DNA from: an uncultured Collinsella sp.
Lineage (GTDB): Bacteria > Actinomycetota > Coriobacteriia > Coriobacteriales > Coriobacteriaceae
Assembly (NCBI GenBank): GCA_900757495.1
Contig: CAAENX010000014.1
Span: 186,001-250,000 of the forward strand
Length of the DNA: 64,000 nucleotides
Reading direction: 5' to 3'
Shown: positions 1-7,592 of the stretch, in pieces
Position numbering within the stretch: position 1 is the first letter of the stretch
Layout of the letters: each line of letters starts with the position of its first letter
The notes under the pieces: model-generated
Told to the model about the DNA's origin: nothing
What the model saw: only the letters and a program-made list of their open reading frames with translations
The model's database searches: none
Program-made: the position numbers and the translations under genes

Positions 1-1
1 C

Positions 2-1738
2 ACCACAACGGACAATCAGTCGGTCACCGTCAATATGACGATCCCGGCGCACACGCAGGTCAATAGCAAGCAGACGAGTTCTACCACGACGCTGTCCGAG
101 GATTATGACCAGCCGGTGGGCGTGACGTTTGACGTGATCATCTTTAACATGAACGGCGAGTGCTACGACGACAACGCCGCCGTGCAGGAGTTCCATACCG
201 CCGGTTATGACCAGCGCTCGTTCTACACCACCTTTGGCGATCAGTCGACCGACGCCGTGCAGAATCTGTTCCTGCGCTCAATCGCCCATCGTGGCGACGA
301 CGGCTACGATACCACCGCCGGAAACGTCACGAGCTGGTCGTATCGAACCAACAACCATATAGTGCGCGCCATCGATTGGAATTCGGTCCTGGCCGATCGC
401 GAGGTGCCTTCGCGCAACGGCGGCGCCCCGCGCACGTGCAACGTGCTCAATGACATGGCCGCGACCTATCCCATGTCCATTACTGGTTCCAATCTGTCGT
501 TTGAGTCGGTGACGGTCGATACGCAGCTGGGTACGCCGCAGCCTATTAAGCCCATCTCCAAGATTCTCGTGTCGCTGCAGACCGATAAGACCCGAAGGCT
601 TACGGTGGGAGAGGAAGACCCCATCTCTTCCTATCGCGTGCGTGCAAGGGACGAGGACGATGTTGACTACTACGGCTTTGTGAAGTCGTCGGGTGACTGG
701 CGCGTGGTGGACAAGAAGGGCAAGGAGTGCAAGTCTGACGTCATCGAGATCCAGACCGACCCTGTCACCCACGAGCAAGTCGTGGTGGGTAAAAAGGCCG
801 GCACCGCCTACGTAAAGTACTTTATCCCCGAAGACACCTATGTGGACGTGAACGGGCATGTCTCGACCAATGACGAGATCGACGCCGCGGCTTACAAATA
901 TAAGGTAAGTGACGTTGCGCCCGAGCCGTTTAACGGCAGCATCAAGCTCGAGGGCTCGGCGCAGACCGTCGTCGGCGTCGAGGAAAATCTCAACGGCATC
1001 GAAGGCCTGACCGCTACGGTCTACGACACGACGGGCAAGGAAGTCGATAGGGTCTGCAGCTGGGAGGCCCAGGAGCTCGAGAGCAAGGGCATATCGGTCG
1101 CGACAGACGGCACGATGACCATCTCGCAACCGGGCACCTTCCATGTTCGCGCCTTTATTGACGGCGTGTATTCCGATTGGGCCGAGGTCATCGCCGCACC
1201 CGCACCGGTCGACCCGATGACGACCGTGGTCGAGACACCGGTGAGCGTTACGTCTGTTTCCTCGGGGGATTCTTCGGCAACGACGGATAGCACGGCTCCC
1301 GCCCAGGGGGAGCAGCCAGCTTCCGATGCGAACTCGGCCGAGTCTGCTCCGGCGAGCGACGATGCCACTGCATTGGCTGACGACACCGCGCCCGCTGCCA
1401 CGAAGGATGCCTCGGCGATTCCTACGGGCCTCGTTACCGTTTTGACCGATATCTGCCGCTACGGCATCGATCATGGCCTCATCAGCACATCAAACAAGAA
1501 AGAGATGACCAAGCAGGACTTTGACATCTTAGGCATCCTGTACCTGATGGCGGACAGTCAGGACCTGGTGCCCCAAGACGTCGAGGACGCGATGAACGAA
1601 TGGGCCCATGACAACTATAATGACGAAGAGCTTGCCGCCTGGAAGCAGCATGCGCTTTCGGTACTGCTCGAATACGGCTACATCGCGCCCGGAACGACCG
1701 TGACGACGCCGGCGACTGATGCTGCGGACGGCGCATAA
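2..1738 (+). CDS. Partial surface/secreted Ig-like domain protein, 3' end
   Basis: The frame is open to the left window edge and the first in-frame ATG (35) has no ribosome binding site, so this is the C-terminal 578 residues of a longer protein. It shows beta-rich, Thr/Ser/Asp-rich sequence typical of exported bacterial Ig (BIG2-like) modules: one around residues 185-305 and a second around 315-410. A low-complexity Ala/Ser/Thr/Pro linker follows (about 410-475). Then comes a compact, probably helical module of about 80 residues (starting near GLVTVLTDICRYG, ending near LLEYGYIAPG) that I do not recognise. There is no LPXTG sorting signal or C-terminal membrane segment, so anchoring, if any, must be upstream or non-covalent. 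Function is unknown. Surface location is an inference from composition. Confidence 0.6.
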   Translation, partial: TTTDNQSVTVNMTIPAHTQVNSKQTSSTTTLSEDYDQPVGVTFDVIIFNMNGECYDDNAAVQEFHTAGYDQRSFYTTFGDQSTDAVQNLFLRSIAHRGDDGYDTTAGNVTSWSYRTNNHIVRAIDWNSVLADREVPSRNGGAPRTCNVLNDMAATYPMSITGSNLSFESVTVDTQLGTPQPIKPISKILVSLQTDKTRRLTVGEEDPISSYRVRARDEDDVDYYGFVKSSGDWRVVDKKGKECKSDVIEIQTDPVTHEQVVVGKKAGTAYVKYFIPEDTYVDVNGHVSTNDEIDAAAYKYKVSDVAPEPFNGSIKLEGSAQTVVGVEENLNGIEGLTATVYDTTGKEVDRVCSWEAQELESKGISVATDGTMTISQPGTFHVRAFIDGVYSDWAEVIAAPAPVDPMTTVVETPVSVTSVSSGDSSATTDSTAPAQGEQPASDANSAESAPASDDATALADDTAPAATKDASAIPTGLVTVLTDICRYGIDHGLISTSNKKEMTKQDFDILGILYLMADSQDLVPQDVEDAMNEWAHDNYNDEELAAWKQHALSVLLEYGYIAPGTTVTTPATDAADGA

Positions 1739-1789
1739 GTGCAGAAAGAGTGCGTGTTTTTGTCTTTTTGCGCACGGGCAAAATAGTTC

Positions 1790-1817
1790 TTGCAGCCAAG
1801 GTCGTGGCGTGTATACT
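1790..1817 (+). promoter_or_regulatory. Predicted rplS promoter
   Basis: TTGCAG (-35) and TATACT (-10) are separated by 16 nt, about 70 nt upstream of rplS. The leader after it can form a short hairpin, GTGCCG (1840-1845) with CGGCAC (1858-1863), just before the ribosome binding site. Confidence 0.55.
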
Positions 1818-1886
1818 CGAATACGTTTGTTCAACTACGTGCCGGCCAAGGTGGTACGGCACCTCTAGAAGAGTAAGGAATTGCAC

Positions 1887-2228
1887 ATGGATTACATCCG
1901 CGCAATCGAGCGTCAGCAGATCCGCGAGGACATCCCGCAGGTCCGCGTTGCCGACAACGTCAAGGTTCACTACCGCATTAAGGAAGGCGACCGCGAGCGT
2001 ATCCAGGTTTTCCAGGGTGACGTCATCCGCATGGCCGGCGCCGGTGCCCGTGAGACCTTCACCGTCCGCAAGATTTCCTTCGGTGTCGGTGTTGAGCGTA
2101 CCTTCCCGCTTCACAGCCCCAAGATCGCCAAGCTCGAGGTCGTCCGTCATGGCCGCGTCCGTCGCGCCAAGCTGTACTACCTCCGCGACAAGGTGGGCAA
2201 GGCTGCTCGCATCCCCGAGAAGCGCTAA
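1887..2228 (+). CDS. rplS: 50S ribosomal protein bL19
   Basis: 113-residue bL19, located at the 30S/50S interface of the ribosome. The protein has the family N-terminus [17 protein letters not shown] and the core segments [10 protein letters not shown] and [17 protein letters not shown], and ends with the basic [18 protein letters not shown]. The ATG at 1887 is chosen over an in-frame TTG six bases earlier because AAGGA (1875-1879) sits 7 nt upstream of it. It has its own promoter and a strong terminator, so it is probably monocistronic. Placement just before rnhB matches the rplS-rbgA-rnhB order of Firmicutes, with rbgA missing here. Confidence 0.96.
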   Translation: MDYIRAIERQQIREDIPQVRVADNVKVHYRIKEGDRERIQVFQGDVIRMAGAGARETFTVRKISFGVGVERTFPLHSPKIAKLEVVRHGRVRRAKLYYLRDKVGKAARIPEKR

Positions 2229-2241
2229 GAAGATCGCAGCG

Positions 2242-2292
2242 TTTGTCCACTCGTTTGGACAAAAGGGTCACCTTCGGGTGGCCCTTCTTTTT
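2242..2292 (+). terminator. Tandem hairpins and terminator after rplS
   Basis: Two consecutive stem-loops. TTTGTCCA (2242-2249) pairs with TGGACAAA (2256-2263). Then GGGTCACC (2265-2272) pairs with GGTGGCCC (2277-2284), with one G-U pair, a TTCG tetraloop and a following T-rich run. The second is a typical rho-independent terminator. Confidence 0.85.
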
Positions 2293-2321
2293 ATCTGATT
2301 TGCATGCAAGGAGGCCCCGAT

Positions 2322-3110
2322 ATGGCCAACATGACGAGCTCGGTTTCGGCATCGCAAGTTGCCGGCGAGCTGGCGAGCGCCACGTTTGAGGAGATCCCCG
2401 CCCTCGTGGAGCATTATCGTGAGGATCCGCGCCAGCAAGTGATCAAGGCTTGCGAGCGTGCCCTTAAGCGCCATGCCAAGGAACTTGCCGAGCGCGAGCG
2501 CGTCAACGGCATGTACGAGCTGATGCACGAGCTCGGTGGGGATGGCGTGGTCGTGGGTGTCGACGAGGTGGGTCGCGGCTCGGTGGCCGGTCCTTTGACG
2601 GTGTGCGCCGTATGCCTTCCCATGGAGCCGCGCGTCTGGGGCATCAATGATTCTAAAAAGCTCACGCCGGCTCGCCGTGAGCTGCTCTCGGTGAAGATTG
2701 CCGAGGTCGCGACGGCGATTGGTTTTTGCCATATCGCGCCTGCCGATATCGACGATATGGGCATGGCCCGCGCCATCCGCGCTGCCGTCGCGGGCGCCGT
2801 GGCCGATACGGGGCTCGAGCCCGATTGCGTGCTTATGGACGGTAACCCCTTGGGCGCCGTTCCCAACGAGCGCGACGTGGTGAAGGGCGATGCCAAAATC
2901 GCCTGTATCGCCGCGGCGTCCATCATGGCCAAGGTCACGCGTGACGAGATGATGGTCGAGTACGACGCCGAGTACCCCGAGTATCATTTGGCCGAGTCGA
3001 AGGGCTACGCAAGTCCCGAGCACATCGAGGCGATTCGCAAACATGGACTTTGTCCGCTGCATCGTGTGAGCTTTTGCGGAAACTTTCTGCAGACTGAGCG
3101 CCTTTTCTAG
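2322..3110 (+). CDS. rnhB: Ribonuclease HII
   Basis: 262-residue RNase HII, which cleaves the RNA strand of RNA-DNA hybrids and nicks at misincorporated ribonucleotides. The family signature GVDEVGRGSVAGP, holding the catalytic Asp-Glu pair, is near residue 80. It is followed by INDSKKLTPARRE, the catalytic-Asp region DCVLMDGNP and the late VKGDAKIACIAAASIMAKV motif. The start at 2322 is preceded by AAGGAGG (2308-2314) at 7-8 nt; an upstream in-frame ATG at 2304 overlaps that site and is rejected. The 70 residues before the catalytic fold are longer than in E. coli but usual for Gram-positive enzymes. A terminator follows, so it is not co-transcribed with the yraN-comM-dprA group. Confidence 0.95.
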   Translation: MANMTSSVSASQVAGELASATFEEIPALVEHYREDPRQQVIKACERALKRHAKELAERERVNGMYELMHELGGDGVVVGVDEVGRGSVAGPLTVCAVCLPMEPRVWGINDSKKLTPARRELLSVKIAEVATAIGFCHIAPADIDDMGMARAIRAAVAGAVADTGLEPDCVLMDGNPLGAVPNERDVVKGDAKIACIAAASIMAKVTRDEMMVEYDAEYPEYHLAESKGYASPEHIEAIRKHGLCPLHRVSFCGNFLQTERLF

Positions 3111-3113
3111 GCC

Positions 3114-3139
3114 AATTGTGGAGACAGGGACCTCTGGCG
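3114..3139 (+). repeat. Dispersed 26-nt intergenic sequence, copy 1
   Basis: These 26 nt match positions 60490-60515 with a single C/T difference. The shared core is GTGGAGAYAGGGACCTCTGG. The resemblance continues weakly downstream (TGCTGGTAG at 3151, TGCAGGTAG at 60529). Both copies follow the stop codon of the preceding gene and precede a TTTGGTC array by 50-60 nt. Origin is unknown; a mobile or REP-like repeat is possible. Confidence 0.6.
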
Positions 3140-3159
3140 TTTTATAAACCTGCTGGTAG

Positions 3160-3201
3160 CGGGCCGTGTGCAACGTGATAGTTGCGTGCGGCCCGTTTTT
3201 T
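3160..3201 (+). terminator. rnhB terminator
   Basis: CGGGCCG (3160-3166) pairs with CGGCCCG (3189-3195) and, inside it, GCAAC (3170-3174) pairs with GTTGC (3181-3185). A run of six T follows at 3196-3201. The T-run merges with the first unit of the TTTGGTC array. Confidence 0.88.
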
Positions 3202-3237
3202 GTCGGTATTTGGTCAGCTTTTGGTTTGTTTCCGGTA
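3198..3237 (+). promoter_or_regulatory. TTTGGTC 11-bp-phased array upstream of yraN-comM-dprA
   Basis: Units start at 3198 (TTTTGTC), 3209 (TTTGGTC) and 3220 (TTTGGTT), exactly 11 nt apart, with a degenerate fourth at 3231. The 13-mer GTCGGTATTTGGT (3202-3214) is identical to 31809-31821 upstream of comEA. The array lies about 65-100 nt before the yraN start. No good -10/-35 pair is visible after it, as expected for an activated promoter. It is interpreted as a regulator binding site shared with comEA and recA. Confidence 0.6.
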
Positions 3238-3299
3238 CTTACCCGCATGAAAGGCGCCCTCATCATCGGGGCAATGCAGTGTGCGGGAAAGGAGACCCC

Positions 3300-3785
3300 A
3301 TGTGTGCCGCAAGCAAAAAGAGCAAGACGCAGCAACTCAAGGAGCGCTGGGAAGACGGCGAGCTCGACTGCGGGGCGATTACGCCCGAGTTTATCAAGGG
3401 GCTCAGTCCCCGCGAGCTCGGCATGCTGGGCGAGCTGATCACCATCGATTACTTTAACGAGCGTGGATACACCTTGTTGGAGCAGGGCTATCGTTGCATT
3501 GAGGGCGAAGCCGATCTGGTGCTGCTCGATGAGCTCGATGATGTCGTGGTGATGGCCGAGGTCAAGACGAGACGCGTCGCCCTGGATTGCACCACGCGGG
3601 TCTTTCCCGAGGAGGCCGTGGACGCCCAAAAGCAGCGTCGGTATCGCCGTATCGCAAGTTGCTATCTCATGGAGCACTATCCGCTCAGGTCGATTCGCTT
3701 CGATGCCGTGGGCGTCACCATCCGCGGCGGGCATATCGCCGAGATTGAGCACCAGTACAATGCGTTCGATTGGCAGGTGTCGTGA
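3300..3785 (+). CDS. yraN: YraN/UPF0102 family endonuclease-like protein
   Basis: 161-residue UPF0102 protein with the restriction-endonuclease-like fold. The motif GELITIDYFNERGY is followed by EGEADLVLLDE and VVMAEVKTRR, which carry the family's Glu...Asp...Glu-x-Lys catalytic-type residues. No biochemical role is firmly established for the family. Its frequent neighbours are rnhB, comM and dprA, which suggests DNA processing. The ATG at 3300 follows GAAAGGAG; the longer open frame upstream reads through the terminator and repeat array and is rejected. Its stop overlaps the start of comM (TGATG), indicating translational coupling in a yraN-comM-dprA operon. Confidence 0.88.
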   Translation: MCAASKKSKTQQLKERWEDGELDCGAITPEFIKGLSPRELGMLGELITIDYFNERGYTLLEQGYRCIEGEADLVLLDELDDVVVMAEVKTRRVALDCTTRVFPEEAVDAQKQRRYRRIASCYLMEHYPLRSIRFDAVGVTIRGGHIAEIEHQYNAFDWQVS

Positions 3786-5308
3786 TGGCGTTTGAGACGT
3801 TTGCCGTACACGCGGCCTGTATCCGCGGCGTCGAGGCAATTCCCGTCACCGTCGAGGTTTCGCTTGCCGGTGGCGTTCCGGGCATCCAGATGCTCGGCAT
3901 TCCGAGTATGGAGGTGATGGAGTCGCGCGGGCGTATCCGGTGCGCTATGCGCTCGGCAGGCTTCGAGATCCCGCGCTCTGGCATTACCGTCAACCTGGCA
4001 CCCGGCGATATCCGTAAAACTGGCAGCGGTTTTGACCTGCCGATTGCCGTCGCGGTTCTGGCGGCCGATGGGCAGATTCCCCGTGACAACCTCGATCGCT
4101 GCCTTATCGCAGGTGAGCTTGGTCTGGATGGCACCGTGCTGCCCGTCAAAGGCGAGGTGGCGTTTCAGCTGTTGGCGCGCGATATGGGACTTTCCTTTAT
4201 CGCCGGCAGGTCCGATCAGCATGTCCCGCTTGCGGGCGTTGACTGCGGGTTTATCGACCATCTATCTCAGCTTGCCCACGGCATGGGGGATGCTGCACGG
4301 CATTATTTGGATTCTGAAGTGCTCGAGGCGACCTTTGATCCCGAGCTCGATTATGCCGACGTGCTGGGTCAGGAGGTCGCCAAACGTGGCATGGCGCTTG
4401 CGGCCGCCGGAGAGCTCGGCCTGCTCATGATCGGCTCGCCCGGTTCGGGCAAGACCATGCTTGCGCGGCGCATGACGGGCATTTTGCCCGAGCTATCTCT
4501 CGAGGACCAGCAAGAGGCGCTTTGCATCCATTCGGTCTTGGGCGAGAACATCGATGGACTGCTTGCGGGGCATCGGCCCTTCCGCAGCCCGCATCACAGC
4601 ATTTCGACCGCGGGACTCATCGGCGGCGGGCGTCCGGTGCATCCGGGCGAAATTAGCCTTGCTCATGGCGGCGTACTCTTTTTGGACGAGCTTGCCGAGT
4701 TTCCCACCGGCGTGCTGCAGACGCTGCGCCAGCCCATCGAGCGTGGGTACGTGAGGATCGTGCGTGTTGACGGGGCCTTTACGTTCCCGTCGCGCTTTCA
4801 GCTGCTAGCCGCGAGTAATCCCTGCCCCTGCGGGTTTTTGGGCGATCGCGAAGTGCCGTGTCGCTGTTCCGCTTCGATGGTCGAGCGCTATCGGGGCAAG
4901 TTGCGCGGTCCTTTGGCTGATCGTATCGACATGATGATCGATGTGACCCGCCCCGATCCTCAGGTGATCATTGAGGGCGCGGAGGGTATGTCATCGGCCG
5001 ATCTGCGCGATTACGTCGTGCGTGGGCGCGCCTTTCGCGCCTGGCGTGAATCCCGTATGGACGATGCGGACTCCGAGGCCGAGGAAGATGAGTCGCGGTC
5101 CATTGACGGCGTCGTTTCGACCTTTGGGCTTGATGAGGCCGCCGAGAAATGCGTGCTTGGCTTGTCGAAGCGCACACATCTCACGGGTCGCGGCATCGTG
5201 CGCCTGGTACGCATCGCGCGCACGATCGCCGATGTTGCCGAAAGCGAACGGGTGTCGCAAGATCACGTGCTCGAGGCGGCGATGTACCAGGGAAGGAGGG
5301 ACCAATGA
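3785..5308 (+). CDS. comM: ComM/YifB-type AAA+ ATPase (Mg-chelatase-like)
   Basis: 507-residue protein of the YifB/ComM family. The N-terminal 190 residues form the Lon-protease-like ChlI domain (VEVSLAGGVPGIQMLGIP). The AAA+ motor has Walker A GSPGSGKTMLARR near residue 217 and Walker B GGVLFLDELAEF, with a Cys-rich insert (NPCPCGF...VPCRC) typical of the family. A C-terminal Mg-chelatase helical region follows. In Vibrio, ComM is a hexameric branch-migration helicase that extends recombination during natural transformation; the role here is inferred. It overlaps yraN by 1 nt and dprA by 4 nt, and shares the operon and the upstream TTTGGTC array with dprA. Confidence 0.93.
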   Translation: MAFETFAVHAACIRGVEAIPVTVEVSLAGGVPGIQMLGIPSMEVMESRGRIRCAMRSAGFEIPRSGITVNLAPGDIRKTGSGFDLPIAVAVLAADGQIPRDNLDRCLIAGELGLDGTVLPVKGEVAFQLLARDMGLSFIAGRSDQHVPLAGVDCGFIDHLSQLAHGMGDAARHYLDSEVLEATFDPELDYADVLGQEVAKRGMALAAAGELGLLMIGSPGSGKTMLARRMTGILPELSLEDQQEALCIHSVLGENIDGLLAGHRPFRSPHHSISTAGLIGGGRPVHPGEISLAHGGVLFLDELAEFPTGVLQTLRQPIERGYVRIVRVDGAFTFPSRFQLLAASNPCPCGFLGDREVPCRCSASMVERYRGKLRGPLADRIDMMIDVTRPDPQVIIEGAEGMSSADLRDYVVRGRAFRAWRESRMDDADSEAEEDESRSIDGVVSTFGLDEAAEKCVLGLSKRTHLTGRGIVRLVRIARTIADVAESERVSQDHVLEAAMYQGRRDQ

Positions 5309-6240
5309 TGGCCGAGGGGACCTTCGAGCTGCATCCAGGTGATGCGTTGTATCCCGAGACCGTTTTGGAGCTTTCTGATGTACCCCAGACGCTCTATGTG
5401 CGCGGCAACGCCGAGGTGCTTTCGACGCCTGCGTTATCCATCATCGGTGCACGTAAGGCATCGCCGTATGGTCTCGCTGTGGCGGAGCTTGCGGCCAAGG
5501 TAGCGGTTGAGGCGGGAGTGACGGTGGTCTCGGGCGGCGCGGTCGGTTGTGACCAGGCCTCGGGTTGGGCTGCGGTCAACGCCGGGGGCAAACACGTCGT
5601 GGTGCTGGGGACGGGCGCCGACGTGGTCTACCCGCGTTCGAGCGCGGGGCTTATTACGCGCACACTCGATACGGGCGGCGCGGTCGTTTCGATTTCGCCG
5701 TGGGGTATGGGACCGCGTAAGTTCGCCTTTCCGCGGCGCAATCGCGTTATCGCCGCTTTGTCGCAAGCACTCTTTGTTTCCGAGGCTGGCATGCCCTCGG
5801 GTACGTTCTCCACGGCGGAGGCTGCTATGGACTTGGGTCGAGAGCTCCTTGCAGTGCCGGGCTCCATCCTTTCGCCCGAGTCGCGCGGGACCAACTACCT
5901 CATCGCTAACGGCGCCTGCTGCATCATCGACGAGGAATCAATCGAGATGGCCATTTCGCGCATCTACGGCACGCTGCGCTGCTCGCGTCCCGATTCACCC
6001 GGTATTGCCGATCTCGACCCCACGCAGCAGGCCGTGATGCACGCGCTTATCGCCTCGCCGCTCAAGGTCGATGACATTGCCGCGCTCGTCTCGCTTGATG
6101 CTGTCGGCGTGCTTAAGCTCTTGGGCTCGCTCGAGCTTGAGGGCCTTATCGAACGCATGATGGATGGAAGGTATGCGCCCTCAAAGTTTGCGCTTCACGC
6201 CCAGACGCCCTTCGGTCACAATGGAAAGCGTGTCAATTAG
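5305..6240 (+). CDS. dprA: DNA-processing protein DprA
   Basis: 311-residue DprA, which loads RecA on incoming single-stranded DNA during transformation. The Rossmann-like core shows IIGARKASPYG, VVSGGAVGCDQASGWAA, VVVLGTGADVVYP and FPRRNRVIAALS, in family order. A C-terminal winged helix (about residues 235-295, starting near LDPTQQAVMHAL) matches the DprA_WH module. AAGGAGG (5293-5299) precedes two adjacent ATGs (5305, 5308). The first overlaps the comM stop, while the second has slightly better spacing. It has no N-terminal SAM domain. Next to comM and under the same repeat array as comEA and recA, it probably acts in competence. Confidence 0.95.
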   Translation: MMAEGTFELHPGDALYPETVLELSDVPQTLYVRGNAEVLSTPALSIIGARKASPYGLAVAELAAKVAVEAGVTVVSGGAVGCDQASGWAAVNAGGKHVVVLGTGADVVYPRSSAGLITRTLDTGGAVVSISPWGMGPRKFAFPRRNRVIAALSQALFVSEAGMPSGTFSTAEAAMDLGRELLAVPGSILSPESRGTNYLIANGACCIIDEESIEMAISRIYGTLRCSRPDSPGIADLDPTQQAVMHALIASPLKVDDIAALVSLDAVGVLKLLGSLELEGLIERMMDGRYAPSKFALHAQTPFGHNGKRVN

Positions 6241-6254
6241 AAAGGTGTTTGCAG

Positions 6255-7592
6255 ATGCAGTTCGATCAGGTGACGGTTATCGGTGGCGGTCTGGCGGGTT
6301 CGGAATGTGCGATCCAGCTGGCAGATCGCGGGTTTGCCGTAAAGCTGTGCGAGATGCGCCCCCAGGTGAGCTCTCCGGCCCACCATACCGATCACTTGGC
6401 CGAGCTCGTCTGCTCAAATTCGTTTAAGTCAACCCGTCCGGATTCTGCTGCCGGCCTGCTAAAGGCCGAGCTCGAGCGCATGGGTTCGGTGCTGCTCGAT
6501 TGCGCCCATCGTGCGGCCGTTCCCGCTGGCGGTGCCCTGGCGGTCGACCGCGTTACGTTTTCCGAGCTTGTTGAGGCCGAGGTTGCCGCTCGACCCAGTA
6601 TTGAGGTCGTGCACGGCGAGGTCACGCAGATTCCCGAGGGCCACGTGGTCATTGCCGCGGGCCCGCTGTGTTCGCCGGCATTGAGCGAAGAGGTCATGAA
6701 GCTCGTCGGTGGCGACGCCTTGGCGTTCTTTGACGCTGCCGCGCCAATCGTCGATGCCTCCACGCTCGATATGGACGTGCTGTTCTCGCAGTCGCGCTAC
6801 GAGGAGCAGGGGAGCGGCGACTATCTCAACGCTCCGCTCAACAAGGAGGAGTACGAGGCCTTTATCGAGGCACTCACCACCGCCGACCGCGTGGTGCTCA
6901 AGGACTTTGAGGGCGGCGACCTCTTCCAGGCCTGTCAGCCCGCCGAGGAGGTCGCCCGTACCGGCAAGGACGCTATCCGCTTTGGCGCCATGAAGCCCGT
7001 CGGCCTCACCGACCCGCGAACCGGTCGTCGTCCCTGGGCGGCGATTCAGCTGCGTGCCGAGAACAAGGAAAAGACCGCCTATAACCTGGTGGGCTTCCAG
7101 ACTAATCTGACCTTTGGCGAGCAAAAGCGCGTCTTTCATATGGTTCCCGGTTTGGAGAATGCCGAGTTCTTCCGTTATGGCGTCATGCACCGCAATACCT
7201 TTGTCGACGCGCCGCACGTTCTTGACGGCACCTTTGCCGTGCCTGGCACGGGTGTGCGCCTCGCCGGTCAGATCACCGGCACCGAGGGGTACATGGAAGC
7301 GGTGGCGACCGGTCTGCTTGCTGCGCTTAACACCTATGCCGAGGCTATCGGTGCGGCTTCTGTGGAGCTTCCTCGTGTGGGCGCCCTGGGTGCGCTCGTG
7401 GGCTATGCGACCGATCCGGCAACCGTGGGCTACCAGCCCATGCATGTCAATTTTGGCCTGGTGCCGCCGATCGAGGACGGCAAGCGCCGCAGTAAGCGCG
7501 ACCGCTACCAGGCTTATGCGGATCGCGCCCTCGAGGCCCTCGATGCCTACTTGGCCACGCGCTCCGACTTGTTTGGAGGCGACCGGTCATAG
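6255..7592 (+). CDS. trmFO: Methylenetetrahydrofolate-tRNA-(uracil-5-)-methyltransferase TrmFO
   Basis: 445-residue folate/FAD-dependent enzyme that makes m5U54 (T54) in the T-loop of tRNA. The N-terminal dinucleotide-binding motif VTVIGGGLAGSECAIQLA binds FAD. GID-family segments follow: CEMRPQVSSPAHHTD, LVCSNSFKSTRPDSAAGLLK and, later, GQITGTEGYMEAVATGLLAALN. Length matches the family (about 435-450). ATG 6255 has AAAGG 9 nt upstream; the earlier in-frame TTG is less well placed. The order dprA-trmFO-xerC matches Bacillus dprA-topA-trmFO-xerC, with topA absent here. It probably belongs to the same transcription unit as dprA. Confidence 0.96.
   Translation: MQFDQVTVIGGGLAGSECAIQLADRGFAVKLCEMRPQVSSPAHHTDHLAELVCSNSFKSTRPDSAAGLLKAELERMGSVLLDCAHRAAVPAGGALAVDRVTFSELVEAEVAARPSIEVVHGEVTQIPEGHVVIAAGPLCSPALSEEVMKLVGGDALAFFDAAAPIVDASTLDMDVLFSQSRYEEQGSGDYLNAPLNKEEYEAFIEALTTADRVVLKDFEGGDLFQACQPAEEVARTGKDAIRFGAMKPVGLTDPRTGRRPWAAIQLRAENKEKTAYNLVGFQTNLTFGEQKRVFHMVPGLENAEFFRYGVMHRNTFVDAPHVLDGTFAVPGTGVRLAGQITGTEGYMEAVATGLLAALNTYAEAIGAASVELPRVGALGALVGYATDPATVGYQPMHVNFGLVPPIEDGKRRSKRDRYQAYADRALEALDAYLATRSDLFGGDRS

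Noticed and set aside
3168..3299. Longer N-terminus of YraN (44 extra residues)
   Set aside because: It would be translated through the rnhB terminator and the repeat array, lacks a ribosome binding site, and is not part of the family.
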